From positions 1-31,787 of the forward strand of contig CAZIGW010000279.1 in the NCBI GenBank assembly GCA_964538565.1: a DNA stretch of 31,787 nucleotides. The letters run 5' to 3'. The notes below the pieces were generated by a model. That model made no database searches. It was not told the DNA's origin and was given only the letters and a program-made list of their open reading frames with translations. The stretch comes from CAYVBN01 sp964538565 (GTDB lineage Bacteria; Pseudomonadota; Alphaproteobacteria; Rhizobiales; Xanthobacteraceae). Below, piece after piece: positions 22,446-30,729 of the stretch. How positions within the stretch are numbered: the first letter of the stretch is position 1; each line of letters begins with the position of its first letter. Position numbers and translations under genes: made by a program.

Positions 22446-24254
22446 ATGCGCAGTTTCCTGCTCACAACCTGCCTTGGTGCCGTAGCGGTCTTCGCTGCGG
22501 GGGTCGCCAATGCCAATGACGACCTCATGAAGATGTCGCAGAACCCGAAAGACTGGGTGATGCCGACGGGGAACTATGCCAACCATCGTTATTCGCAGCT
22601 CAAGCAAATCACGGCCGACAACGTTGGTAAGCTGCAGGTCGCCTGGACGTTTTCGACCGGGGTGCTTCGCGGTCACGAAGGGGCCCCGTTGGTCATCGGA
22701 GACGTCATGTACGTGCACGGGCCGTTCCCAAATCCGGTCTACGCGCTCGATCTGAACCACGACGGTAAGATCCTCTGGAAGTACGAACCCAAGCAGGATC
22801 CGAACGTGATCCCGGTCATGTGCTGCGACACGGTCAATCGCGGCCTGGCCTACGCGGACGGCAAGCTCTTTCTGAACCAGGCCGACACGACGCTGGTCGC
22901 GCTCGACGCCAAGACCGGCAAGGTGCTCTGGAGCACCAAGAACGGTGATCCGTCGAAGGGCGAGACCGGGACCTCGGCCCCGATGGTCGTCAAGGACAAG
23001 GTGCTGGTCGGTATCTCCGGCGGCGAGTTCGGTGTGCACTGCCACGTCACCGCTTACGACATCAAGGACGGTAAGCGCGTGTGGCGTGCGTATTCGGAAG
23101 GCCCGGATGACCAGATCCTCGTCGATCCGGCGAAAACCACCGAGCTCGGCAAGCCGATCGGCAAGGACTCGAGCCTCAAGACCTGGCAGGGCGATCAATG
23201 GAAGATCGGCGGCGGATGCACCTGGGGCTGGATGGCGTACGACCCGCAGCTCAACCTCGTCTACTACGGCTCCGGGAATCCCTCGACCTGGAATCCGAAG
23301 CAGCGTCCGGGAGACAACAAGTGGTCGATGACCATTTTCGCGCGTGATCCCGACACCGGGATGGCCAAGTGGGTCTATCAGATGACGCCCCACGACGAGT
23401 GGGACTACGACGGCGTCAACGAGATGATCCTGACGGATCAGCAGATCGGCGGGCAGACCCGCAAGCTGCTGACGCACTTCGACCGCAACGGCTTCGGCTA
23501 CACCCTGGATCGCGCCACCGGCGAACTCCTCGTCGCCGAGAAGTTCGATCCGAAGGTGAACTGGGCCACCAAGGTCGACATGGACAAGAACTCCAAGACC
23601 TATGGTCGTCCGCAGGTCGTCGCCCAGTACTCGACCGAGCATCAGGGCGAGGACGTGAACACGAAGGGCATCTGCCCGGCCGCGCTCGGTTCCAAGGACG
23701 AGCAGCCGGCGGCCTACTCGCCGCAGACGCAGCTGTTCTACGTGCCGACCAACCACGTTTGCATGGACTACGAGCCGTTCAAGGTGAGCTACACCGCCGG
23801 CCAGCCCTACGTCGGGGCGACGCTGTCGATGTATCCGCCTCCCGGCGAAAGCAACATGGGCAACTTCATCGCCTGGGACGGCAAGACCGGCAAGATCGCC
23901 TGGTCGAACAAGGAGCAGTTCTCGGTGTGGTCGGGTGCGCTCGCCACGGCCGGCGGCGTCGTGTTCTACGGAACGCTCGAGGGCTATCTCAAGGCCGTCG
24001 ACGCCAAGACCGGCAAGGAGCTCTACAAGTTCAAGACGCCGTCGGGCATCATCGGCAACGTCATGACCTATGAGCATGGTGGCAAGCAGTACGTCGCGGT
24101 GCTGTCGGGCGTCGGCGGTTGGGCCGGCATCGGCCTCGCCGCGGGCCTGACGGATCCACACGCCGGCCTCGGCGCCGTCGGTGGCTACGCCGCGCTCAAC
24201 AACTACACCTCGCTCGGCGGTCAGCTCACGGTGTTCGCGCTGCCGGGAAGCTGA
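22446..24254 (+). CDS. xoxF: Lanthanide-dependent PQQ methanol dehydrogenase, XoxF5-like
   Basis: XoxF oxidises methanol in the periplasm using PQQ and a light lanthanide. The 602-aa product has a signal peptide (RSFLLTTCLGAVAVFAAGVANA) and an eight-bladed propeller. Adjacent Cys126-Cys127 in VMCCDTVNRG form the ring disulfide over PQQ. Metal ligands visible are Glu194 (SGGEFGVH), Asn278 (YGSGNPS) and Asp320 in HDEWDYDG; Asp322, two residues later, is the extra Asp that marks lanthanide-type enzymes and is absent in calcium-type MxaF. Tryptophan-docking repeats such as GKTGKIAW and DAKTGKVLW occur. Codon use is strongly biased, with GC lower than neighbours, as expected for a highly expressed gene. 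Confidence 0.98.
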   Translation: MRSFLLTTCLGAVAVFAAGVANANDDLMKMSQNPKDWVMPTGNYANHRYSQLKQITADNVGKLQVAWTFSTGVLRGHEGAPLVIGDVMYVHGPFPNPVYALDLNHDGKILWKYEPKQDPNVIPVMCCDTVNRGLAYADGKLFLNQADTTLVALDAKTGKVLWSTKNGDPSKGETGTSAPMVVKDKVLVGISGGEFGVHCHVTAYDIKDGKRVWRAYSEGPDDQILVDPAKTTELGKPIGKDSSLKTWQGDQWKIGGGCTWGWMAYDPQLNLVYYGSGNPSTWNPKQRPGDNKWSMTIFARDPDTGMAKWVYQMTPHDEWDYDGVNEMILTDQQIGGQTRKLLTHFDRNGFGYTLDRATGELLVAEKFDPKVNWATKVDMDKNSKTYGRPQVVAQYSTEHQGEDVNTKGICPAALGSKDEQPAAYSPQTQLFYVPTNHVCMDYEPFKVSYTAGQPYVGATLSMYPPPGESNMGNFIAWDGKTGKIAWSNKEQFSVWSGALATAGGVVFYGTLEGYLKAVDAKTGKELYKFKTPSGIIGNVMTYEHGGKQYVAVLSGVGGWAGIGLAAGLTDPHAGLGAVGGYAALNNYTSLGGQLTVFALPGS

Positions 24255-24404
24255 ACGGGCGGACGTCGCCTCGATGAGCTCCGGCGCGTGGCCGAAGGGC
24301 GCGCGCCGGCGCTCTCGTCTGCACATTCGGCTTGAAGATACGGCGTCGGCGCCCGCGAGCGTTGTGCGCGGCGCCGCGCGCCGTCAGCGCGGAAGGATAG
24401 TCTC

Positions 24405-24932
24405 GTGAGACACGTGAAATTGGTCGTGCTGCTGGCTGCCGGCGCGCTGGCGGCGTGGACTGGAAGCGTGCTGGCGGACGGGTCAGGCGATCCCGCCGCC
24501 GTCAAGAACGAGGACGGCAAGTACTACGACAAGGACGGCAATCCGACCTACAAGGTGCAGAGTGACGGCACGGTCGACTGGTCGACCTATTCGGGGTTCC
24601 GGCGCTATCACTCCGATTGCCACGTCTGCCATGGCCCGGATGGTGAAGGCTCGAGCTATGCGCCGGCGCTAAAGAATTCGCTCAAGACGCTGAGCTATTC
24701 GGATTTTCTCAACGTCGTGGTCAACGGCCGCAAGAACGTCAACACGGCCTCGGAAAACGTGATGCCGGCGTTCGCCGACAATCCGAACGTGATGTGCTAC
24801 CTCGACGACATCTTCGTCTATCTGCGGGCGCGCGCCAACGAGGCGGTGCCGCGTGGCCGTCCACAGAAGCACGAGCCCAAGCCGAAGTCCGCGACCGATT
24901 CGGAGAACAGCTGCATGGGACAAAAAGGATGA
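24405..24932 (+). CDS. xoxG: Cytochrome c, electron acceptor of XoxF
   Basis: XoxG takes electrons from XoxF in the periplasm. The 175-aa product starts at GTG 24405 after GGAAGGA and has a signal peptide ending near GSVLADG. The single haem site is CHVCH (Cys72, Cys75, His76), with Met120 in ENVMPAF as the probable sixth ligand. The N-terminal KYYDKDGNPTYKVQSDGTVDW and YSGFRRYHSDCHVCHGPDG blocks are typical of the cL-type family of xox clusters. The C-terminal tail is Lys/Pro-rich with one further Cys. It is 150 bp after xoxF; the gap is GC-rich and could hold an attenuating structure. Confidence 0.95.
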   Translation: MRHVKLVVLLAAGALAAWTGSVLADGSGDPAAVKNEDGKYYDKDGNPTYKVQSDGTVDWSTYSGFRRYHSDCHVCHGPDGEGSSYAPALKNSLKTLSYSDFLNVVVNGRKNVNTASENVMPAFADNPNVMCYLDDIFVYLRARANEAVPRGRPQKHEPKPKSATDSENSCMGQKG

Positions 24933-25015
24933 GATCCGTTGCGGCTTGTCCGGCGTGCCCGTGTGGCGCGGTGCGACGAACACGGCCAGGCGGACGTCGG
25001 ACCGGAAGGAGTTCG

Positions 25016-25900
25016 ATGGAGAGGCTTCGCTTCACGGCTGCGGGCACGACGGCGCTGTTTTCCGGCGTCGGGCTCGCCCTCCTCCTGGCGGCGCCGGTCG
25101 AAGTCGCCGCGCAGGACGCGCAGGGTCCGCTCTCCTCGCTCGAGTTGATCGACCCGAAGGCGCTGCGGGTGTGCGCCGATCCGCGCAACATGCCGTTCTC
25201 CACCGAAAAGGGCGAGGGGTTCGAGAACAAGATCGCCGAGCTCATTGCCGCCAAGCTCGGCAAGACCCTCAGCTACACATGGTATCCCGGCGCGACCGGC
25301 TTCGTGCGCAACACGCTCGGCTCGCATCGATGCGATGTCATCATGGGTGTGCCGCAGGGCGATGACATCGTCCAAGTCACCAATCCCTATTATCGCACCG
25401 CCTACGCGCTGGTCTTCAAGCAGGGCAACGGTCTCGACGGGGTCGAGCAGATTTCCGATCCGCGCCTCAAGGGCAAGCATATCGGCATCGTGGCCGGCAC
25501 GCCGCCGAGCGACGACATGATCCGGAACGGCCTGATGGCGAGCGCCAAGCCCTATCCGCTGGTGATCGACACGCGGGTCGATTCCTCGGCGGCGGCGATG
25601 ATGTCCGACCTCGCCAAGGGGGAGATCGACGCCGGAATCCTGTGGGGACCGATGGCAGGCTATTATGCCAAGCAGGCGGCGACCCCGACGAGGGTCGTGC
25701 CGCTCGTCAAGGAGACGGCCGGACCGCGTCTCGCCTATCGCATCTCGATGGGGGTTCGCTTCTCGGATCAGAACTGGAAGCGCGAGCTCAACACGCTGAT
25801 CAGGGACAACCAGCCGGCCATCACCCGGATCATCCTGAGCTACGGGGTGCCGCTGCTCGACGACCAGGACCACGTGATCACGGATTCGGCCGGCAAGTAG
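25016..25900 (+). CDS. xoxJ: Periplasmic binding-protein-like partner of XoxF
   Basis: The 294-aa product begins at ATG 25016 with AGGAG seven bases upstream and a signal peptide (about residues 1-35). The mature part LRVCADPRNMPFSTEKGEGF and IAELIAAKLGKTLSYTWYPG, then GSHRCDVIMGVPQGDD and KGEIDAGILWGPMAGYYA, are those of family 3 solute-binding proteins, in the XoxJ/MxaJ branch. XoxJ is encoded with xoxF and xoxG and thought to help activate XoxF. A Cys pair (in RVCADP and SHRCD) is likely disulfide-bonded, as in other members. The gene ends 32 bp from a convergent operon. Confidence 0.93.
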   Translation: MERLRFTAAGTTALFSGVGLALLLAAPVEVAAQDAQGPLSSLELIDPKALRVCADPRNMPFSTEKGEGFENKIAELIAAKLGKTLSYTWYPGATGFVRNTLGSHRCDVIMGVPQGDDIVQVTNPYYRTAYALVFKQGNGLDGVEQISDPRLKGKHIGIVAGTPPSDDMIRNGLMASAKPYPLVIDTRVDSSAAAMMSDLAKGEIDAGILWGPMAGYYAKQAATPTRVVPLVKETAGPRLAYRISMGVRFSDQNWKRELNTLIRDNQPAITRIILSYGVPLLDDQDHVITDSAGK

Positions 25901-25932
25901 CGTGTCGGCTCGCCGTTCTCACCAACCGCCAT

Positions 25933-26544
25933 TCACTCCATGGCCTCCTGGATGGCGCGCGCCAGAGCGAACAGACGTTGCTCGATGGTCACCGGCACTT
26001 CGCAGACGTAGCTGATGGTTTGCCGGCGCTGATCGTAGATCCGGGTCTGCCAGTCGAGTTCGTTCGCCATCTGATCGACCTTGCCCTGGTCGTGATCGGG
26101 TCCGTTCTGCAGTTCGCGCGCCTCTTCGGCCTCGGCACGGATCTGATCGGCGAACTCCTTTTGCCGCCGCGTGAACCGCTCGATGCCGTCCATGACTTCG
26201 CTGCGTTCGTGGTTGAGCGTGGCGAAGAGCCCCGCGAACAGCAGCTTGGCCTTCTGCTGCCGTTCCTTGTCGCTTCCGGTGATGTAGTCCGCGATCGCCT
26301 TGCGGGCGTCCTCCATGGGCGTGCGGCGGGCGGCAAGACGCTCCACGAGGTCGCGAACGGTCGGGTCGCGCTGCCAGGCGTCGGCGACGTCGTCGATCGG
26401 CGGGCCGGCCCACATGGCGGCGACCGAAAGCTCCGGCACCTTGATCTGGTTGCACGGCCAGTCGGGATAGCGCGGGTCGGCGGCGTGCGCGGCCGACGGG
26501 ACCCCGATGATGATGGCCGCCAGTATCGAGGCGCGGATCTTCAT
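25933..26544 (-). CDS. Secreted helical protein of the PQQ-associated ABC operon
   Basis: The 203-aa product starts at ATG 26544, overlapping the permease stop by four bases (ATGA). A signal peptide (KIRASILAAIIIGVPSAAHA) precedes DPRYPDWPCNQIKVPELS and a long helical, charged region (about 85-185) likely to form coiled coils, ending with YVCEVPVTIEQRLFALARA. The two Cys (in DWPC and YVCEV) could form one disulfide. Its place as the last gene of the PQQ-linked ABC set suggests a periplasmic component of that system. Function unknown. Confidence 0.8.
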   Translation of the reverse strand: MKIRASILAAIIIGVPSAAHAADPRYPDWPCNQIKVPELSVAAMWAGPPIDDVADAWQRDPTVRDLVERLAARRTPMEDARKAIADYITGSDKERQQKAKLLFAGLFATLNHERSEVMDGIERFTRRQKEFADQIRAEAEEARELQNGPDHDQGKVDQMANELDWQTRIYDQRRQTISYVCEVPVTIEQRLFALARAIQEAME

Positions 26545-27389
26545 GCGCCGCCTCCCGGCTCGCCGCGGCGGGCGAGAACGCCGCGCGAGGGATCGTAGGC
26601 GAGAATGGCGCCGATCATGAAGATCACGGTGCACCCGGCGACGACCGCGAGCGACGTCCAGTTGATCTGCTCATAGAGCGCGAAACGCGCGAGCTCGACC
26701 GCGTGGGTGAACGGATTGACCTGGCAGATATAGTAGAGATACGGATTTCCTTCGCGCACGCGCCAGAGCGGGTAGAGCGCGGAGGAGGCGAAGAACATCG
26801 GGAAGATCACGAAGTTCATCACGCCGGCAAAATTCTCGAGCTGCTTGCTGATCGAAGAAATGAGCATGCCGAGCGCGCCCAGCATCAGGCCGGAGAGGAC
26901 GAGCGCGGGCAGCACCAACAGATAACCGAGCGGCGGGGCCTCGATTTCCCAGAACCAGGCGATCGCCAGGAACGTGTAGACCTGCGGCAGCGACACCGCC
27001 ATGCCGGCGACGAGCTTGGAGGTGAGCAGGAACCAGCGCGGGAGCGGGCTCACCAGCAGCGTGCGCATGTTTCCCATCTCGCGGTCGTACACCATCGACA
27101 GCGAGGATTGCATGCCGTTGAACAGTTGGATCAGCAGCATCAATCCCGGGGTCACGTAGACTTCATAGAGCACGTAGGTCTCGTAGGGCGGGATGATGGA
27201 AATGCCGAGCACCTGCCGAAATCCGGCGGCAAAGATGAAGAGCCACACCAGCGGGCGCACCAGCGCGGAGACGAAGCGCTCGCGCTGATGGAGGAAGCGC
27301 AGGCCTTCGCGCCAGACGATGCCGTTCAGGCAGATCGCGTATTGCGCGAGCGAGAAACCGGATGCGCGGGCAGCGACTTCGACGCTCAT
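26541..27389 (-). CDS. ABC-2 type permease, PQQ-linked alcohol system
   Basis: The 282-aa product has about six membrane segments and the ABC-2 layout: a cytoplasmic N-terminus, VRPLVWLFIFAAGFRQVLG, then YDREMGNMRTLLVSPLPRWF (the conserved loop before segment 3), and VMNFVIFPMFFASSALYPL. ABC-2 permeases usually export. It matches the PedC-like permeases annotated with PQQ-dependent alcohol dehydrogenases. ATG 27389 overlaps the ATPase stop by four bases, so the two subunits are coupled. Confidence 0.88.
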   Translation of the reverse strand: MSVEVAARASGFSLAQYAICLNGIVWREGLRFLHQRERFVSALVRPLVWLFIFAAGFRQVLGISIIPPYETYVLYEVYVTPGLMLLIQLFNGMQSSLSMVYDREMGNMRTLLVSPLPRWFLLTSKLVAGMAVSLPQVYTFLAIAWFWEIEAPPLGYLLVLPALVLSGLMLGALGMLISSISKQLENFAGVMNFVIFPMFFASSALYPLWRVREGNPYLYYICQVNPFTHAVELARFALYEQINWTSLAVVAGCTVIFMIGAILAYDPSRGVLARRGEPGGGA

Positions 27390-28162
27390 GCTTCCACTCC
27401 CGGGGCCGCCGCGTCCGTTTCCTGCGTGAGCTGGGTGAAGGCCGAGCGGATGTCCTTCGTGGCCGTCGCCGCGACGACGGCGGCGGCGGTTCCGTGCGCG
27501 AGAACCCGTCCCTGGTGCAGCACGACGACGTCGTCGTCCTCCGCGACCTCGTCGATCAGGTGCGTCGCCCACAGAACGGAGATGTCTGTCTCGGCGACGA
27601 GCCGTCGCACGTAGGCGAGGATGTCGGCGCGCGACTTGATGTCGAGCCCGACCGTCGGCTCGTCGAGCACCAGCAGGCGGGGGCGGTGCAGGAGGGCGCG
27701 GGCGATCTCGACCCGGCGCATCTGGCCGCCGGAGAGGTTGCGCACCTTGTCCTTCGCCCGGTTCGCCAGCTCGACACGCGCCAGCAGGTCTTCGGCGCGG
27801 GCGCGCGCCGGCCCGCGGCCGATGCCGTGCAGGGCCGCGTGATAGGTGAGGTTCTGCAGCACGCTGAGATCGAGGTCGAGCGTGCGCGGCTGGAACACCA
27901 CGCCGAGGATGCGCAGCGCCTCGCTCGCGGCTTCGCTCACGTCGTGATCGAAGATGCGGATGCGCCCGCGCTGGATGCCGTAGAGCCGGGTCACGAGCGA
28001 AAACAAGGTGCTCTTTCCGGCGCCGTTGAGACCGAGCAGCACCGCGAAGGTCGCCGGCGCGATCGAGAAGGTGACGTCCTTCAGCGCCTGGCGGGCGCCG
28101 TAGGCATGGCTCACGGCTTCGACGCGCAGGGCAGGCGGGGGAACGTTCGTGCCATGCATCAT
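27386..28162 (-). CDS. ABC ATPase, PQQ-linked alcohol system
   Basis: The 258-aa product has Walker A GLNGAGKSTLF, Q-loop VVFQPRTLDLDLSV, signature NLSGGQMRRVEIARALL, Walker B LLVLDEPTVGLD and switch His in LWATHLIDEV. It belongs to the DRA/CcmA-type ATPases that pair with ABC-2 permeases, here the PQQ-associated branch. It lies 91 bp after the beta-propeller gene and is fused by overlap to the permease gene. The transported substrate is unknown. Confidence 0.92.
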   Translation of the reverse strand: MMHGTNVPPPALRVEAVSHAYGARQALKDVTFSIAPATFAVLLGLNGAGKSTLFSLVTRLYGIQRGRIRIFDHDVSEAASEALRILGVVFQPRTLDLDLSVLQNLTYHAALHGIGRGPARARAEDLLARVELANRAKDKVRNLSGGQMRRVEIARALLHRPRLLVLDEPTVGLDIKSRADILAYVRRLVAETDISVLWATHLIDEVAEDDDVVVLHQGRVLAHGTAAAVVAATATKDIRSAFTQLTQETDAAAPGVEA

Positions 28163-28253
28163 GGTCGGCGCGCTCTCTTTCGCCCGCCCGCCGCGGACCG
28201 GACGTGCCGGCAGGTCCCGGGCCGTCGCCGCGCGCGGTGTCGCGTCGCGCCGG

Positions 28254-29222
28254 TCATTTCTGCGAAATCGCGACGCCCCATGGCAGTTCTCCGACCTGGA
28301 TGGTCTTGATGACCTTGCGGGCGGCGACGTCGATGACCGACACGTCGTTCGACACGCCGTTGGTCGAGAGAAGATATTTTTCGTCCGGCGTGAACGCCAT
28401 GTGCCAGACCCGCTGGCCGACCAGCAGATATTTCTCGACCTCGTGCGTGGTTCCGTTGACCACGGCGATGCGATTGGCCGGCCCGAGCGCCACGAACCCG
28501 GTCTTGCCGTCGGCCGTGATGTTGATGCCCACGGGCTGGATCGCTTCCTTGCGCAGTCCCGGGATGGCGAACTCGATCTTCTTCGTCACCACGTGCTTGA
28601 CGGGGTCGATGATGCTGACGGTGCCACCGACTTCGGATGAGACCCACAGTTCGGAACTGTCGCGCTTGAAGGCGGCGAAGCGCGGGCGCGAGTCGACGAG
28701 TACGTTGGCGACGATCTTGTGGGTCGCCGTGTCGATGAAATGCGCCATGTTGGTGGTCTCGGAGGTGTTGACGAGAATCTTTCCGTCGGGACTGATGCCC
28801 ATGCCTTCCGGTTCGACGCCGACCTGGACCTCGCCGAGCGGGACGCGCTTCTCCAGGTCGATGATCGTCACCGTGTTGTCGTTCTCGTTGGCGACGTAAA
28901 GCACCTTTCCGCCCGGGTCCTGGGTGAAGAGCTCGGGATCGGGCCCCGACGGCAAGGTCGCGGTGACCTCACCCGACGCGGTGTCGACCATCTGGATGGT
29001 GTCGTCGTCGCCGACCGCCACCAGCACGTACTTGCCGTCCTTGGTCAACTCGATGCCGCGCGGCCGCTGGCCGACCCGGATGGTTTTCACGACCTCGAAC
29101 CTCGCAAGGTCGATGACGCTGACGGTGTTGCTGCGTTCGTTGGAGACGTAGGCCGTGAAGGCGCCAGCCGGAGTGACGAGCGCGAGAGCGGATGCCGTGC
29201 CGAGCAGAATGCGACGCCACAT
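28254..29222 (-). CDS. PQQ-catabolism-associated YVTN beta-propeller protein
   Basis: The 322-aa product has a signal peptide (RRILLGTASALALVTPAGA) and about seven repeats with the pattern YVxNExxNTVxVIDL and GxxPxGIxxTxDGK, for example AYVSNERSNTVSVIDL, LYVANENDNTVTIIDL and WVSSEVGGTVSIID. This is the periplasmic propeller family found with PQQ-dependent alcohol dehydrogenases and their ABC system. It has no PQQ-binding residues of a dehydrogenase. It could bind a partner protein or protect a cofactor (inference). The start follows GAGGACACGACC, 33 bp after the binding-protein gene. Confidence 0.92.
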   Translation of the reverse strand: MWRRILLGTASALALVTPAGAFTAYVSNERSNTVSVIDLARFEVVKTIRVGQRPRGIELTKDGKYVLVAVGDDDTIQMVDTASGEVTATLPSGPDPELFTQDPGGKVLYVANENDNTVTIIDLEKRVPLGEVQVGVEPEGMGISPDGKILVNTSETTNMAHFIDTATHKIVANVLVDSRPRFAAFKRDSSELWVSSEVGGTVSIIDPVKHVVTKKIEFAIPGLRKEAIQPVGINITADGKTGFVALGPANRIAVVNGTTHEVEKYLLVGQRVWHMAFTPDEKYLLSTNGVSNDVSVIDVAARKVIKTIQVGELPWGVAISQK

Positions 29223-29255
29223 GGTCGTGTCCTCGTTCGGCGCCTCACGCCGCGG

Positions 29256-30440
29256 TCACTTGAGGCTGCACTTCGTCTCCGGCCGATCGTAGCCGAGCGT
29301 ATCGAGTTCCGACACCTGATGCAGGAAGCCCTCCTGCGGCGACACCGATACGATCGTGCGGCCGTCGGACAGAAGGATGGGCTGGCGCAACTGCAGGTTC
29401 CAGTCGCGTAACGTCAACCGCTGTCCCTTGAACGCCGCGAGCGCGAAGTCGGGCCCCTTCAGGAAGTCGAGCAAGGTCTTCGGGTCGGCCGTATGCAGGC
29501 GCGCCGCGCCCTCGCCGATCATGCGCGCGGCCTCCCAGGCCTGCATGTCGAGGGCGCTCATGCGGCGCGAGAATTTCTTGATGAACCGGTCCTGCATCTG
29601 GACCGCGCCCCATTGATCGTGCGCCGCGTCCCATGTGGTCGGCACCAGCCCGGCCGACCCGGCGACCGGCCGCGGGTCCCAGGTCCGGTAGGGCAGGTAG
29701 CTGGCGAACACCTCGCTTTCGTCGGCGGCGACCAGGACGTCGTAGGCGGGGGCCTGCTGGGTGAAGACCGGCATCTGCCGCTGGATCTGCACCACGCCGC
29801 TGTCGGTGCGGCGCGCGCCTCCGGTGTCCTCGAACGTGCGCTCCTGCACGATCTTCGCTCCGAACCGATGGGCGGCGCGGCGCAACGCATCGGCATAGAG
29901 CTTGTCGGCGTCGTGCGACCCGACGACCAGCAGCCAGCGCGGCCAGCGCTTCCAGACGAGGTACTGGGCGAGGCCGTCGGCCAGCATCGACCGGGTGGGA
30001 GCCGTGTGGATCACGTTGCCGCGGCAGTCCTCCTCGCGCAGCCGTTCGTCGATGGCGCCGACGTTGAAGAAGAGGAGGCCGCGCGGGCGTCCGGCATCCG
30101 CGGCCTTGAGCAGGGCGTCGGCCGGGAGGTCGGCCAGCACCAGCGAGACGCCCTGGTCGGCAAACTCCGAAACCGCTCTGGTCGGGTCGTCTCGCGGTCC
30201 GATCCGCCTGTCGAGCAGCAGGAAGTGCTGGTTGAGGAACCTGCCGGTGGTGTTGTTGTCATCGATCGCCAGTTGGGCGCCGGCCAGGCCGTCGTTCGCG
30301 GCCGGCATCTGCACCAGCGAGATGGTGGTCTTCGGCGGTTCACCGCGCAGATAGCCGATCTTGATCTCGGTCGAATCCGCAGCCGCCTTAACGCAGAGGC
30401 AGGCAAGAAGGACAGCGGCGGCCGATAGCGCTCGGAACAA
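29256..30440 (-). CDS. Type I periplasmic binding protein, PQQ-linked alcohol system
   Basis: The product (394 aa from TTG 30440) has a signal peptide (FRALSAAAVLLACLCVKAAA) and then STEIKIGYLRGEPPKTTISL and DGLAGAQLAIDDNNTTGRFL, the start of a branched-chain-amino-acid-type (LivJ) binding fold. The late block WDAAHDQWGAVQMQDRFIKKF and SRRMSALDMQAWEAARMIGEG fits the PQQ-associated binding proteins. The TTG start is chosen because AGGAG lies seven bases upstream and the signal peptide begins there; an ATG at 30536 would add 32 non-secretory residues. It is first in the operon. Confidence 0.88.
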   Translation of the reverse strand: MFRALSAAAVLLACLCVKAAADSTEIKIGYLRGEPPKTTISLVQMPAANDGLAGAQLAIDDNNTTGRFLNQHFLLLDRRIGPRDDPTRAVSEFADQGVSLVLADLPADALLKAADAGRPRGLLFFNVGAIDERLREEDCRGNVIHTAPTRSMLADGLAQYLVWKRWPRWLLVVGSHDADKLYADALRRAAHRFGAKIVQERTFEDTGGARRTDSGVVQIQRQMPVFTQQAPAYDVLVAADESEVFASYLPYRTWDPRPVAGSAGLVPTTWDAAHDQWGAVQMQDRFIKKFSRRMSALDMQAWEAARMIGEGAARLHTADPKTLLDFLKGPDFALAAFKGQRLTLRDWNLQLRQPILLSDGRTIVSVSPQEGFLHQVSELDTLGYDRPETKCSLK

Positions 30441-30729
30441 CGGGACTCTCCTGTCTGGGCCGCCCTGCGGCAAATCAGAATGGCGGCGTTTGTTCAAATC
30501 ATGATCGGCGGGTTGCGTTTTCTTGCCACGGGCCATGCGTCAGATTTGCTGCGCCGCGTGCGTCGCCGAATGGCCGGCGGGCGCCCTGTATGCTAACCTC
30601 GATGCTAGCGTTTTCTGATTGCCGCTTCCATCGCGGCGCGCTCGCGCGGCGGCCATCGCGACCCTGCGGCGCCCCATGGCGCCCGCCGCGAGCGGTGCCG
30701 ATTTGCCCTGGGCGGCCACGGAGGTGCCC
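30441..30729. promoter_or_regulatory. Divergent region, PQQ-ABC operon / mfnB-folB
   Basis: This 289-bp gap separates divergent starts and should carry both promoters. ATGCTA is repeated in ATGCTAACCTCGATGCTAGC near 30590-30610, and a GGCGC/GCGCC dyad lies near 30668-30685. No coding sequence is supported, although an in-frame ATG at 30676 could extend mfnB by 18 residues. Confidence 0.35.

Noticed and set aside
22446..24254. Calcium-type methanol dehydrogenase MxaF
   Set aside because: Asp322 after the catalytic Asp320 marks the lanthanide type, and xoxG/xoxJ follow; no mxaI small-subunit gene is seen.
22260..24326. 688-aa open frame antisense to xoxF
   Set aside because: It is a codon-bias shadow of the highly biased xoxF gene; its composition is not protein-like and it has no ribosome site.
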